A stretch of 64,000 bases of DNA from Aquitalea aquatilis (GCF_005155025.1 NZ_CP039731.1:372001-436000); one strand, 5' to 3'; shown: positions 37,510 through 47,038, numbered from the stretch's first letter. Numbers and translations: made by a program. Notes: generated from the letters alone by a model not told the origin.

Positions 37510-37804
37510 CTTAACCACCTTTAGTAGTGGTTATGCGAGTAGTGGGTCGCATAACAATTAGTATTGCCGTTAGACATTTCACACCTCATTTTCATATTTT
37601 ACAAGTAATTCCCACGCTAACGTCCGTATGGCAATCTGCTGGATCCCCACGCAGGTACTGAACGGTCTTTTGTGGTTTTGGGAAGGGGTTAAAGATTACA
37701 AAGCCACAAAGGGCAAGTGGCAGCTCTGGGTCGAAACCAGAAATTCCATTTCCCATATTGGCTTTGCCATACGAAGTCACCACATCCCACGGCCTTTCCT
37801 GCCG

Positions 37805-38060
37805 AACCGATGCCACCCATGGGCCCCGTCAAGCATACTGACGGGTGACCGGGGCGAGGTCTTAAGCGCCTGCCCTGTCTGAGCGATTTGACGTTAGCAA
37901 ATCGCGAGTTCAGGCGCGCCTCGCACCGGTCGGGTCCCGGAGGGCAGCCACAGGCCATGCTTGCCGGGGTGGCCTTGGAGGTGAAGGAGGGATTGGCCAG
38001 GCAATCCCTCCTTCCCGTTTGCCGCGCGGAAGCGGCATGTAAATCATCATCCGCGCAGCG
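37805..38060 (+). repeat. Dispersed structured repeat, copy B
   Basis: This is the 256-bp sister of 38431-38687 and the inverse of 9324-9581. Shared parts in order: CCGATGCCACCCATGGGCC, AGCGATTTGACGTTAGCAAATCGC (palindromic stem), GGAGGGATTGGCCAGGCAATCCCTCC (second stem) and CCGCGCGGAAGCGGCA at the end. It lies downstream of the AT-rich islet. Confidence 0.88.
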
Positions 38061-38430
38061 ATTCACACCCGATGCACACCAGCTTAAAACCAACTGCAAA
38101 ATCAACTTCGCGGGTCTCGCCCCGCCCGCGAGGCCCTTTCTTTTGCTTCGTCACTTCGTCAAAAGCAAGGACCCAAAGAAAAGGCGACCCGCAGCGCGTC
38201 GAATTCCCGCCACAGCCATGCCGCCCAGGGCGCGGCCGGAACTTGCGGCGCGCTAACGTCGCGCCGCTGCGGACAGCCGACCGCTTAACACCCTGTGCGG
38301 CACGTCTGGGGCGGCTCGCGCAGACGGGACCGGTTACTGTCCGTAAAGGTTTTAATAAGAAAAATCAGAGAAATTAGCGGGAAATATTGGATAAACCAGA
38401 TGACACCAGTGACCATGAAAGAAACCACCG
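38061..38430. repeat. Second structured element between repeat copies B and C
   Basis: No gene is seen. Near 38130-38185 a folded motif pairs CCTTTCTTTTGCTTCG with CAAAAGCAAGG and CAAAGAAAAGG. A further stem GCGGCGCGC-TAAC-GTCGCGCCGC lies near 38245-38270 and resembles the central stem of the 257-bp repeat in a diverged form. This looks like a mosaic of intergenic repeats. Confidence 0.55.
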
Positions 38431-38687
38431 CACCGATGCCACCCATGGGCCCCATCAAGCATGCCGACAGGTGGCCGGGGCGAGGTCTTAAGCGCCTGCC
38501 CTGTTTGAGCGATTTGACGTTAGCAAATCGCGAGTTCAGGCGCGCCTCGCTCCGGTCGGTATCTGGCGGGCAGCCGCAGGCCATGCTTGCCGGGGTGGCC
38601 TGGGAGGTGAAGGAGGGATTGGCCAGGCAATCCCTCCTTCCCGGCCGCCGCGCGGAAGCGGCACCCAAAACCATCACCCGCGCAGCG
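38431..38687 (+). repeat. Dispersed structured repeat, copy C
   Basis: This is the 257-bp tandem-oriented sister of copy B, about 370 bp downstream of it, with the same two stems. It ends some 160 bp before betB. Differences from B are mainly single substitutions, so the family is well kept. Confidence 0.88.
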
Positions 38688-38851
38688 GATCTCTACCCAC
38701 CAGCATCAAGCAACCAGCAGCAGGCCACCACCCTCCCCCATGTCGCCACAATCCGCCCCCGTGTCGGCTTTTGACACGCAGCCAGCACTGCTTGATGGCT
38801 AAATCAATGCCATCATCGGCAATCGCCTACCCAGAACACAAGGAAGACACC

Positions 38852-40315
38852 GTGCAAGATGGCATCCTGAAAAGCTATATCGGCGGCCGCTACCTGGATA
38901 ATCCAGCGCTGCCGCTCGCCGACAACTTCAACCCGGCCACCGGCACCCTGCTGTGCCAGGTACAGCAGGCTGGCGCGGCCGAGGCCGAACAGGCGGTCAA
39001 GAGCGCCGAAGCCGGCTTTGCCGTGTGGAGCGAAATGACCGGGGCCGAGCGTGGCCGCATCATGAACAAGGCCGTGGGCATTTTGCGTGCGCGCAACCGT
39101 GAGCTGGCCGAGCTGGAAGTACGCGATAACGGCAAGCCGATTCAGGAGGCCGAAGCCGTCGATGTGCTGTCCGGTGCGGACTGCATCGAATACTTCGCCG
39201 GCATGGCTGCTGGTATTCACGGTGAGCATTTCCAGCTCAAGGGGGCATTTGCCTACACCCGGCGCGAGCCGCTGGGCGTGTGCCTGGGCATTGGTGCGTG
39301 GAACTATCCCATCCAGATCGCCTGCTGGAAATCCGCCCCGGCGCTGGCCTGTGGCAATGCCATGATCTACAAGCCGTCGGGCATGACGCCGATGAGCGCT
39401 GCCTTGCTGGCGGAAATCTACAGCGAAGCCGGCGTGCCGGATGGCGTGTTCAACGTGATCCAGGGCAGCTCGGCGGTAGCGCGGCAGCTGATTGCCGACG
39501 AGCGGGTGGCCAAGGTGTCGATCACCGGCTCGGTGGATACCGGCAAGGCCATCATGAAAGACGCGGCCAGCACGCTCAAGCGCGTCACCATGGAGCTGGG
39601 TGGCAAGTCGCCGCTGATCATCTTTGACGATGCCGACATCGAACAGGCAGTGTCCGCCGCCATGCTGGCCAACTTCTACACCCAGGGCGAAATCTGCACC
39701 AACGGCACTCGCGTGTTCGTGGCGCGCAGCATCCACGCCGCCTTCATGCAGCGGCTGAAGGAGCGCACCGCGCTGTTGAAGATTGGCGACCCGATGCACC
39801 CGGACACCCAAGTCGGCGCGCAGGTATCGCCCAGCCATGCACAAAGCGTGCTCAAGTACATCGACATCGGCCAGTCTGAAGGCGCGGTGCTGGCCGCCGG
39901 TGGCCAGCGCGTGATCGTGCCGGGTTGTGAAGCCGGCTGGTTCATCGCCCCGACGATTTTCGACCAGTGCCGCGACGATATGCGTATTGTCAGCGAGGAA
40001 ATCTTTGGCCCGGTGATGTCGGTACTGGTATTCGACGACGAGGCCGAAGTCATCCAGCGGGCCAATGCCACCCGGCTGGGGCTGGCGGCGGGGGTGTTCA
40101 CCCGCGACCTGGCGCGCGCCCACCGCGTGGTGGCCAAGCTGCAGGCCGGGGTGTGCTGGATCAACAACTACAACATCACGCCGATTGAAATGCCCTTCGG
40201 TGGCTACAAGGAATCGGGCCTGGGCTATGAAAACAGCCTCACCGCCATCGACTGCTACACCCAGCGCAAGAGCGTGTATGTGGAGCTGACCGGGGTGGCC
40301 AGTCCTTACGCCTGA
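38852..40315 (+). CDS. betB: Betaine aldehyde dehydrogenase
   Basis: The 487-residue ALDH oxidises betaine aldehyde to glycine betaine with NAD(P)+. The GTG at 38852 is chosen: AAGGA is seven bases upstream and the resulting length matches BetB; in-frame ATGs at 38795 and 38807 would add unrelated residues. Catalytic Glu248 (TMELGGKSP) and Cys282 (GEICTNGTR) are present, as is the cofactor segment GIGAWNYPIQIACWKSAPAL. It is followed by betA across a 201-bp hairpin-containing gap. There is no betI repressor nearby. Confidence 0.93.
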   Translation: MQDGILKSYIGGRYLDNPALPLADNFNPATGTLLCQVQQAGAAEAEQAVKSAEAGFAVWSEMTGAERGRIMNKAVGILRARNRELAELEVRDNGKPIQEAEAVDVLSGADCIEYFAGMAAGIHGEHFQLKGAFAYTRREPLGVCLGIGAWNYPIQIACWKSAPALACGNAMIYKPSGMTPMSAALLAEIYSEAGVPDGVFNVIQGSSAVARQLIADERVAKVSITGSVDTGKAIMKDAASTLKRVTMELGGKSPLIIFDDADIEQAVSAAMLANFYTQGEICTNGTRVFVARSIHAAFMQRLKERTALLKIGDPMHPDTQVGAQVSPSHAQSVLKYIDIGQSEGAVLAAGGQRVIVPGCEAGWFIAPTIFDQCRDDMRIVSEEIFGPVMSVLVFDDEAEVIQRANATRLGLAAGVFTRDLARAHRVVAKLQAGVCWINNYNITPIEMPFGGYKESGLGYENSLTAIDCYTQRKSVYVELTGVASPYA

Positions 40316-40324
40316 GCGCTGCCA

Positions 40325-40407
40325 ACAGAACCCCTGTTGCAGCGTTGCGCCGCCTTGCCGTACTGCTTGTACTGTCTGCGTCGGCGCGCCTTGCACCAGG
40401 GGCTCTG
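40325..40407. repeat. Long imperfect hairpin between betB and betA
   Basis: An 83-bp imperfect palindrome has arms starting CAGAACCCCTGTTGCA and ending TGCACCAGGGGCTCTG. They fold around GTAC-TGCTT-GTAC at 40360-40372. The centre of the arms coincides with the centre of this loop. It could be a spacer repeat, an RNA-processing site or an attenuator inside the bet operon. Confidence 0.75.
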
Positions 40408-40516
40408 CCTTATTTTGTCAGCCGCGCCAAGCGGCTCACCCTGTCATCCACACGATAACGGCAGACCTCACGGCCTGCCCTTGTCTTGTCTGAACCATCC
40501 GTCGCAAGGAGCACCC

Positions 40517-42232
40517 ATGTCGCAACAGTTCGATTACATCATCGTCGGGGCCGGTTCTGCCGGTTGTGTGCTGGCTGCCCGCCTCACCGAAGATGCCGAT
40601 GTCAGCGTGCTGCTGCTGGAAGCCGGCGGCCCGGACTGGCGGCTGGACTGGCGCACCCAGATGCCGGCGGCGCTGGCCTATCCGCTGCAGGGCACCACCT
40701 ATAACTGGGCCTACACCACATTGCCGGAACCGCATATGGGCAATCGCATCATGACCCAGGGCCGGGGCATGGGGCTGGGCGGCTCGTCCTTGATCAACGG
40801 CATGGTGTACATCCGTGGCAATGCGCTGGACTTCGACGGCTGGGCGGAAAACAGCGGGCTGGAAAACTGGAGCTATCTGGACTGCCTGCCCTATTTTCGC
40901 AAGGCAGAAAGCTACGACAAGGGGGCGAACGATTTCCATGGTGATGACGGCCCGCTGCATGTCACCACCCCGCGCGCGGACAACAATCCGCTGTACCACG
41001 CCTTTATCGCGGCTGGCGAGCAGGCCGGCTACCCGCGCACCGATGACCTCAACGGCTACCGTCAGGAAGGTTTCGGGCCGATGGACCGTACCACCACCCC
41101 CTCCGGTCGCCGCTGCAGCACCTCGCTGGCCTATCTGGATCAGGCGCGCACGCGCGCCAATCTCACGGTGAAAACCCGTGCGCTGGCCGACCAGATCCAG
41201 TTTGCCGGCAACCGCGCGGTGGGCGTGAGTTATCTGCAGGGCGGCAGCCTGCAACAGGCCGAAGCACGGCGCGAAGTCATCGTCTGCAACGGCGCGATTG
41301 CCAGCCCGCAGCTGTTGCAGCGCTCCGGTGTGGGCCATGCCGATCAGCTCAAGCAGCACGGCATCAGCAGCGTGGTACACCTGCCCGGCGTGGGCGAAAA
41401 CCTGCAAGACCATCTGGAAATGTATCTGCAATACCACTGCACCAAGCCGGTTTCCATTTACCCGGCGCTGCAGTGGTGGAACAAGCCGCCCATCGGCCTG
41501 GAGTGGTATCTGAACGGTACCGGCCTGGGCGCAACCAACCATTTCGAAGCCGGTGGCTTCATCCGCAGCAGTACCGAGTTTGCCTGGCCCAACCTGCAAT
41601 ACCATTTCATTCCGCTGGCGATGAATTACGACGGCAGCAATCCGGTGAAGGCACACGGCTTCCAGTGCCATGTCGGCTCCATGCGCTCGCCCAGCACCGG
41701 TTTCGTGCGGCTGGCCAGCCGCGACCCGCGCGTCAAACCGCTGCTGCAGTTCAACTACATGGCGCATGCGGTGGACTGGCAGGAATTCCGCGCCGGTGTG
41801 CGGCTGACACGCGAGATCATCGCCCAGCAGGCCTTTGATGAATTCCGTGGCGAAGAAATCAAACCCGGCATGAAGATACAAAGCGATGCCGAAATCGACG
41901 CCTTCATCCGTGAACATGCCGAAACCGCACTGCACCCCTCCTGCACCTGCAAGATGGGCTATGACGACATGGCAGTGGTGGACCGGGACGGGCTGGTGCA
42001 CGGCGTGGACGGCTTGCGCGTGGTGGATGCCTCCATCATGCCGCGTGTCACCACCGGCAATCTCAATGCACCGGTGATCATGATGGCGGAAAAGCTGGCC
42101 GATGCCATTCGTGGCCGCAGGCCTTTGCTGCGCTCGCAAGCCGCCTATTTCACTGCGGGCAAACAGCCGGTGCGGCTGATGGGGACGGCGGATTTCCCCT
42201 GGCCCAGCACAGCCGCCACACCGGCGCACTGA
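40517..42232 (+). CDS. betA: Choline dehydrogenase
   Basis: The 571-residue GMC flavoprotein oxidises choline to betaine aldehyde, and in part on to betaine, feeding electrons to the respiratory chain. The FAD loop is [17 protein letters not shown] (about 6-22), the GMC signature is [15 protein letters not shown] (about 82-96), and the C-terminal active-site His is in [16 protein letters not shown] lies seven bases before the ATG. It is probably cotranscribed with betB. Confidence 0.93.
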   Translation: MSQQFDYIIVGAGSAGCVLAARLTEDADVSVLLLEAGGPDWRLDWRTQMPAALAYPLQGTTYNWAYTTLPEPHMGNRIMTQGRGMGLGGSSLINGMVYIRGNALDFDGWAENSGLENWSYLDCLPYFRKAESYDKGANDFHGDDGPLHVTTPRADNNPLYHAFIAAGEQAGYPRTDDLNGYRQEGFGPMDRTTTPSGRRCSTSLAYLDQARTRANLTVKTRALADQIQFAGNRAVGVSYLQGGSLQQAEARREVIVCNGAIASPQLLQRSGVGHADQLKQHGISSVVHLPGVGENLQDHLEMYLQYHCTKPVSIYPALQWWNKPPIGLEWYLNGTGLGATNHFEAGGFIRSSTEFAWPNLQYHFIPLAMNYDGSNPVKAHGFQCHVGSMRSPSTGFVRLASRDPRVKPLLQFNYMAHAVDWQEFRAGVRLTREIIAQQAFDEFRGEEIKPGMKIQSDAEIDAFIREHAETALHPSCTCKMGYDDMAVVDRDGLVHGVDGLRVVDASIMPRVTTGNLNAPVIMMAEKLADAIRGRRPLLRSQAAYFTAGKQPVRLMGTADFPWPSTAATPAH

Positions 42233-42283
42233 GCCAGGGTCGCAGGCAGGGCAAGCGCGTGGTTTGCCCAGACCATCCCACAC

Positions 42284-42311
42284 GCCACAGTCGCTGCAGC
42301 TTGACTGTGGC
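42284..42311 (+). terminator. Possible terminator after betA
   Basis: A 9-bp stem GCCACAGTC and GACTGTGGC has a 10-base loop, followed by GCTGCGCTTTC. The T-run is weak, so the call is tentative. Confidence 0.4.
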
Positions 42312-42371
42312 GCTGCGCTTTCTACAATGCCTTGCAGCAGCTGCGCCGCAGCCGCATGCATGGAGAAGAAA

Positions 42372-42641
42372 ATGCACACCGTGAAGCCGCGTAATCCCTA
42401 CGCCTGCTCACCCTTGCTGAAAAAGGGGGGAGCCCACCGCAACAGCCGTTCCGGCCTGCGCCAGAACGCCCGTCAGGCCATGCTGGCCGAACTGGATGAG
42501 CTGGACTGGACCAAACAACACACCGCCCTGCAAACGGCAGAATCCCGCCGGGAAGACGATGAACCCGGCAGTTTTTCTTGCCACCTCCCCATGAAAAAGG
42601 CCGCTTTCCAGCGGCCTTTGCCTTGTTGCACTGCCGCCTGA
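42372..42641 (+). CDS. Small basic protein of unknown function
   Basis: The 89-codon frame starts at the ATG at 42372 with GGAG seven bases upstream. The N-terminal part MHTVKPRNPYACSPLLKKGG followed by AHRNSRSGLRQNAR looks like small basic proteins conserved in related bacteria. After about residue 60 the frame runs through the terminator hairpin at 42594-42619, so the C-terminus (MKKAAFQRPL) is probably not a conserved domain, or the original stop has been lost. The function is unknown. Confidence 0.55.
   Translation: MHTVKPRNPYACSPLLKKGGAHRNSRSGLRQNARQAMLAELDELDWTKQHTALQTAESRREDDEPGSFSCHLPMKKAAFQRPLPCCTAA
42594..42619 (-). terminator. Rho-independent terminator of the chemoreceptor gene
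   Basis: On the minus strand AAAGGCCGC-TGGAAA-GCGGCCTTT is followed by TT; the T-run is 42594-42598 in reverse. It lies 23 bp after the stop at 42642 and inside the 3' end of the small plus-strand frame. Confidence 0.8.
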
Positions 42642-44600
42642 TTACACGGTAAAGCGTCCCGCCAGCGCACTAAGCTGTTCCGACAAACTTTGCAACTGCC
42701 CCACCGTCTCAGCCGTCCCCTTCATCGCCCGGCTGTTTTCTTCCGACATCTGCGCCACCTGCTCCACATTTTTTGCCAGCACCTGACTGGTATTGCTCTG
42801 TTCGCTCAAGGCCATCTGGATATCGGCCACCACCAGTTGCACCTGGTCGACCTGCTGCTGGATGGTGATGATGGCCGAGCCGGCATCGCTGGCATGTTGC
42901 TGGCCGCTTTGCACGGTTTGCATGCCGGCATGCATGCTGCCGGCGGCATGCCGTGCCGTACCCTGAATCTGCTGCACGATGCCGGCAATTTCCCTGGTGG
43001 ACTGCGCGGTACGCTCGGCCAGCTTGCGCACTTCATCAGCCACCACGGCAAAGCCACGCCCTTGCTCACCGGCACGCGCCGCCTCGATGGCCGCATTGAG
43101 CGCCAGCAGATTGGTCTGATCGGCCACGTCGCGAATCACATCGACAATGCTGACAATGGACTCGGACTGCTTGCTCAGGCTCTGGATGGTGTCGGACACG
43201 GTGGAGATTTCGCGCACGATGCTATCCATGCTGCGCCCCGCGCCCTGGATCACCGAGGCACCGGAGCCAGACTCCTGCACCGCGCTACGCGACAGCTCAT
43301 GCGCCTCAACCGAACGCTCGGCACTCACCGCCAGGCTGGTGCTCAACTCCTCCACTGCCGCGGCCATGCTGGAAGCCGCTTCGGACTGACGGTCGCTGCT
43401 ATGGGCGACCTGACTGGCACCATCCGCCACGTGGCGAGCCGCGCCATCCAGTTGCAAGGAAGTCTGCACCAATTGCTGCACCGTCTCGCGCAGCTGGTTG
43501 CGCATTTGCCGGATGGCGGCCAGCAAGCTGGAATCGTCCTTGCCTTGCAGGTCGATACGCGTATCCAGCCGACCGGTGGCAATCTGCTCCACCACACTCT
43601 GCACATAAAACGGCTCGCCCCCCAGTTGGGCGGTAATTGACAGATACAGTGCGATAAACAGATAAGTAGACAGCAAGAAGGCAAAAGCGGCGCAAGCCAG
43701 ATAAACATCGCGCTGCCATTGTATGCGCTGGATACGGGCGTCCAGCAGGCTGCCCAGTTGCTGCAAGGCGGCCTGCTGAAAGTGATTGGCGGCATCCAGC
43801 GAGGCCGCCTGCAAGGCAGTGCCGGCCTGGGCCTGGCCGGCAATCGCCTTGTCCAGTGCGGCGGCATTGAGGGCCGACTGGGCCGCCAGCTTCTCATCTG
43901 CACCGGCAAAGCCGGTTTTGACCCCGGCGTTATAGGCCACGGCCTTGGACAGGTCGTGTTGCAGGTTTTGCAGGCTGTCGCGAATCAGAGGTGACAGGCC
44001 GACCGCCTGATCCCGCGCAGTAGCCGTCAGCGGCTGCCCCCTGGCTGCCAGTAACAGGGCGTTAGCCTGGGTGCTGCGGTTCAGCCAGTTGGGCCATTGC
44101 ACCGTTACCGCATCCATCAGATAAAAAGTATCGATATCCGGGTCCAGTGTCAGATTGGACTGATCGCTGGCCATGCTGATCAGCTCCAGCAAGCTGCCCG
44201 CTGCCGCCTGGTAATTGGCCAGTTCCGGCGCACCTTTCAGTTTTTGCCACGCGCCCTCCAGCGCAGCCCAGCTCTTATCCAGTCCCAGTTGGCCATTGAG
44301 CGCCTGATGCGTCTGCTGCAGCGTGCTCCATTGTGTCTCCAGTCCGGCAGAAAGCGCGGCCTTGTCGCCAGCAGCGGCCCGCTGTGCCTGTTCCTGCTGC
44401 AAAGCCAGCAGCAGGTTCATCGCCGGCTTCAGGTACTGCACGCCGATCACTTCCTTGCTGGAGAAATCGACATTGTCCTGATTGCTGCGGTACAGGCCAT
44501 AGGTGAGATAAACCAGTGCGATGGCAAAGACAGCCCCGATCACGGCAAAGCGCGTGGGGTAACTCAAACGCTGCATCCAGCGCGCGACAAGACGGAACAT
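42642..44600 (-). CDS. Methyl-accepting chemotaxis protein
   Basis: The 652-residue receptor starts at the ATG at 44600 with AGGAG upstream; a TTG six bases earlier is less likely. Transmembrane helix 1 (about 20-38, [20 protein letters not shown]) and helix 2 (about 300-322) flank a periplasmic domain of about 250 residues. The cytoplasmic hairpin tip is conserved around [20 protein letters not shown] (about 490-510). There is no C-terminal NWETF-type pentapeptide. The ligand is unknown; its position after betA invites the idea of choline or betaine sensing, without other evidence. Confidence 0.92.
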   Translation of the reverse strand: MFRLVARWMQRLSYPTRFAVIGAVFAIALVYLTYGLYRSNQDNVDFSSKEVIGVQYLKPAMNLLLALQQEQAQRAAAGDKAALSAGLETQWSTLQQTHQALNGQLGLDKSWAALEGAWQKLKGAPELANYQAAAGSLLELISMASDQSNLTLDPDIDTFYLMDAVTVQWPNWLNRSTQANALLLAARGQPLTATARDQAVGLSPLIRDSLQNLQHDLSKAVAYNAGVKTGFAGADEKLAAQSALNAAALDKAIAGQAQAGTALQAASLDAANHFQQAALQQLGSLLDARIQRIQWQRDVYLACAAFAFLLSTYLFIALYLSITAQLGGEPFYVQSVVEQIATGRLDTRIDLQGKDDSSLLAAIRQMRNQLRETVQQLVQTSLQLDGAARHVADGASQVAHSSDRQSEAASSMAAAVEELSTSLAVSAERSVEAHELSRSAVQESGSGASVIQGAGRSMDSIVREISTVSDTIQSLSKQSESIVSIVDVIRDVADQTNLLALNAAIEAARAGEQGRGFAVVADEVRKLAERTAQSTREIAGIVQQIQGTARHAAGSMHAGMQTVQSGQQHASDAGSAIITIQQQVDQVQLVVADIQMALSEQSNTSQVLAKNVEQVAQMSEENSRAMKGTAETVGQLQSLSEQLSALAGRFTV

Positions 44601-44695
44601 GGACAACTCCTCTGGAATATTGGCCTTGCCCTGTGTCTTTTATCTGCTGGGCAAGCCCTTCATTTATAGGCAGAAAATTTCTGTCCCACCCTGTC

Positions 44696-44964
44696 TAGGG
44701 CCTGTTAACACGATGTTTTCTGCGGCGCAGGCCCTGAAAGCTTGTCAATGCAAGGCGGAGGATGCAGCGCTTGGTGGCCCCAAGCGCAAATCCGACAACG
44801 CAGCAGTGGCAAGCTGGTCGGGCCTGCCCTGCGGGGCGGATGTTGAGCGGCGCACTGCCTTGTCAAACCGCGCTGGCAGGGAATGCCCTGCGGCGCGCAG
44901 TTTTTCGCGCATTGCATCCCCTCAACATCCGCCGCCGTGAAAAAAATAGCGTTAACAGGCCCTA
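44696..44964. mobile_element. MITE, 269 bp with perfect 14-bp terminal inverted repeats
   Basis: The ends TAGGGCCTGTTAAC and GTTAACAGGCCCTA are perfect inverted repeats. There is no transposase. If the outermost TA is a target duplication, the element fits the IS630/Tc1 or IS427-type (IS5) TA-inserting groups. It sits between the chemoreceptor start and the hmpA regulatory region. Confidence 0.85.
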
Positions 44965-45030
44965 GCCCATGGTTTCGCCGAGCTTCTTCACAGAGTGATG
45001 CTCTTGATGTCGATGATGACAATCCTTGAT

Positions 45031-45057
45031 TAAAGATGTATTATTTTTACATCTTTA
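45031..45057. promoter_or_regulatory. NsrR operator 1 of hmpA
   Basis: A perfect palindrome TAAAGATGTA-N7-TACATCTTTA matches the NsrR consensus (AAGATGyA-N-TrCATCTT). It is 77 bp before the hmpA start. Confidence 0.88.
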
Positions 45058-45098
45058 ATGAGTTGCAATATTTGCCCGGCAAATCACTGCGCGCCAAT

Positions 45099-45122
45099 AA
45101 AGATGTATTTTAAAAACATCAT
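45099..45122. promoter_or_regulatory. NsrR operator 2 of hmpA
   Basis: AAAGATGTATTTTAAAAACATCAT forms a second, slightly imperfect NsrR palindrome ending about 11 bp before the hmpA ATG. Two stacked sites suggest tight repression without NO. Confidence 0.8.
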
Positions 45123-45133
45123 AAGGAACTGCC

Positions 45134-46357
45134 ATGCTCGACGCATCCACCCGCCAGCAAGTCAAAGCCACTGCCCCCATCCTGAAACAACACGGCGTGC
45201 TGCTGACCAGCCACTTTTACCAACGCATGTTTCAGCACAACCCGGAACTGAAAAACATCTTCAACCAGGGCCATCAACATGCTGGCCAGCAGCAACAGGC
45301 CCTCGCCATGGCCGTGGCGGCCTATGCCGAGCACATCGATGCCCCCGAGGTACTACTGCCGGTACTGGAGCGCGTGGCACACAAGCACACCAGCCTGGGG
45401 ATACGCGCCGAGCACTACCCGATTGTCGGCAAGCACCTGCTGGCGTCCATCCGCGAGGTACTGGGCGAGGAAGCCGCCCCGGACAGCCTGCTGGACGCCT
45501 GGGGAGCGGCCTACCAGCAACTGGCCGAGCTATTGATCAATCTGGAAAACAGCCTGTACCAGCGTGCAGCTACCCAGGCCGGTGGCTGGAGCGGCTGGCG
45601 GCCATTCCGGGTGGTGAACAAACAGGTGGAAAGTGCGGAAATCACCTCTTTCTATCTGCAGCCAGCCGATGGCGGTGCCTTGCCGGACTTCCAGCCCGGT
45701 CAGTATGTATCGGTCCAGCGCTATATCCCGGAATGGGGGCTGTGCCAGCCACGCCAGTACAGCCTGTCCGATGCCCCGGGCAAAGGCTGGCTGCGCATTT
45801 CGGTCAAGCGTGAAGAAGCACAGGGTGATGCACCTGCAGGCAAGGTGTCCGGCCAGTTGCATGCAGCGCTGGCGGAAGGAGACATCCTGCAGGTTTCACC
45901 GCCGTTCGGTGACTTCGTGCTGCATCAGGATCGCGCGACCCCGGTGGTGCTGATCAGTGCCGGTGTCGGCCAGACCCCGCTGCTGTCCATGCTCAGGCAT
46001 CTGCTGGAAAGCGGCAGCCAGCGCCCCATTCGCTACCTGCACGCCGCCCGTCACGGCCAGGTCCATGCCATGAAACAGGAAGTGGGCCAACTGGCGGCCC
46101 AGCATCCGGTACTGGCCAGCACGGTGTTTTATGAATGCCCGCAAGACACCGACCAGTTGGGCCAGGACTACCAGCGCGCCGGCCGCATCGATGCCGAGGC
46201 CATCCGTGAGCATGCCCTGCTGGCGGATGCCGACTACTACCTGTGCGGCCCGCAGGCCTTCATGCAACAGCAGCGCTCACAGCTGCGCGCCAGCGGTGTG
46301 GCAGCAACCCGCATCCACATGGAGGTATTCGGCTCCAACGCCATGGCCAGCGACTGA
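45134..46357 (+). CDS. hmpA: Flavohaemoglobin, nitric oxide dioxygenase
   Basis: The 407-residue protein converts NO and O2 to nitrate with NAD(P)H. Its globin domain (1-140) has distal Tyr29 and Gln53 and proximal His85 (VAHKHTSLG). The FAD domain has RQYSLSD (about 206-212), and the NAD domain SAGVGQTPLLSML and YYLCGPQAFM. The TAAGGA site precedes the ATG. It is controlled by the two NsrR operators and followed by nsrR. Confidence 0.96.
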   Translation: MLDASTRQQVKATAPILKQHGVLLTSHFYQRMFQHNPELKNIFNQGHQHAGQQQQALAMAVAAYAEHIDAPEVLLPVLERVAHKHTSLGIRAEHYPIVGKHLLASIREVLGEEAAPDSLLDAWGAAYQQLAELLINLENSLYQRAATQAGGWSGWRPFRVVNKQVESAEITSFYLQPADGGALPDFQPGQYVSVQRYIPEWGLCQPRQYSLSDAPGKGWLRISVKREEAQGDAPAGKVSGQLHAALAEGDILQVSPPFGDFVLHQDRATPVVLISAGVGQTPLLSMLRHLLESGSQRPIRYLHAARHGQVHAMKQEVGQLAAQHPVLASTVFYECPQDTDQLGQDYQRAGRIDAEAIREHALLADADYYLCGPQAFMQQQRSQLRASGVAATRIHMEVFGSNAMASD

Positions 46358-46446
46358 TTGCCTGCTGCACGTGGTTTGCCGCAGCGCATTGTGAGGGTGG
46401 GCCGTGCGGAGTATCCTGCGCGGCACCGCCTTTACCCTTCTAGCCC

Positions 46447-46917
46447 ATGCAACTGAACCGTTTTACCGATCTGGCATTGCGCGTGTTGATGTACCTGACA
46501 CATCGCGATCGCGAACAGGCCGTTACCATCAGCGAAATCGCCGAGCGCTTTGCAATATCGCGCAACCATCTGGTCAAGGTGGTGCATTTCATGGGACAGC
46601 AAGGCTGGCTGCTGACCAGTCGTGGCAAGGGCGGAGGCCTGGCACTGGCCCAGCCACCGGAGCATTACCAGCTGGGTGGCATCATCCGCATTCTGGAGGG
46701 CAATACCGCCCTGATCGACTGTGCCACGCCCCCTTGCGCATTGCGCCAGGATTGCCGTCTCAAGTCGGCGCTGGATGTCGGCCTACAAGCCTTTTTCACC
46801 GTGCTGGATGGTTATACCCTGCGCGATATCGTCGCCAGCCCCACCGGCGAGGCGATTATCCGGCTGCATCGGCAGCAAAAACCCTTCCCCTTGCCGGACA
46901 ACGCCACGGAAGGTTGA
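46447..46917 (+). CDS. nsrR: NO-responsive Rrf2-family repressor NsrR
   Basis: The 156-residue protein has an N-terminal winged helix (MQLNRFTDLALRVLMYLTHR) and the Fe-S ligands Cys92, Cys97 and Cys103 (DCATPPCALRQDC), the NsrR pattern. It probably represses hmpA through the two upstream operators and senses NO at its cluster. It is 89 bp downstream of hmpA in the same direction. A terminator follows. Confidence 0.93.
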   Translation: MQLNRFTDLALRVLMYLTHRDREQAVTISEIAERFAISRNHLVKVVHFMGQQGWLLTSRGKGGGLALAQPPEHYQLGGIIRILEGNTALIDCATPPCALRQDCRLKSALDVGLQAFFTVLDGYTLRDIVASPTGEAIIRLHRQQKPFPLPDNATEG

Positions 46918-46965
46918 TCCAAGCACGGCAAACTGTTGTAAAAAACCATCACTTTTCAAACAAAA

Positions 46966-46990
46966 AGCCCGCAGCAAGCGGGCTTTTTTT
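46966..46990 (+). terminator. Terminator between nsrR and hemN
   Basis: AGCCCGC-AGCAA-GCGGGCT is followed by TTTTTT, with an A-run before it, so it may serve both convergent genes. Confidence 0.88.
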
Positions 46991-47038
46991 CGCGGTTTTT
47001 TTCAGGGTTTTCCCTTGGAAAAAACAGCACTGCGGGTG

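Noticed and set aside
37628-37882. 84-codon plus-strand frame before repeat copy B
   Set aside because: No ribosome-binding site; its C-terminal part is repeat DNA.
37888-38774. Apparent protein family sharing LANREFRRASxRS
   Set aside because: The shared peptides come from reading the 257-bp non-coding repeat copies in the same frame; the copies contain stems and no conserved start.
38690-38851. Upstream ATG starts for betB
   Set aside because: The GTG at 38852 has a well-placed ribosome-binding site and gives the family length; the extra residues from the earlier ATGs are not BetB-like.
40436-42379. 647-codon open frame on the minus strand
   Set aside because: It is antisense to betA and has no ribosome-binding site or motifs. 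The same applies to the 527-codon frame opposite betB (38813-40396).
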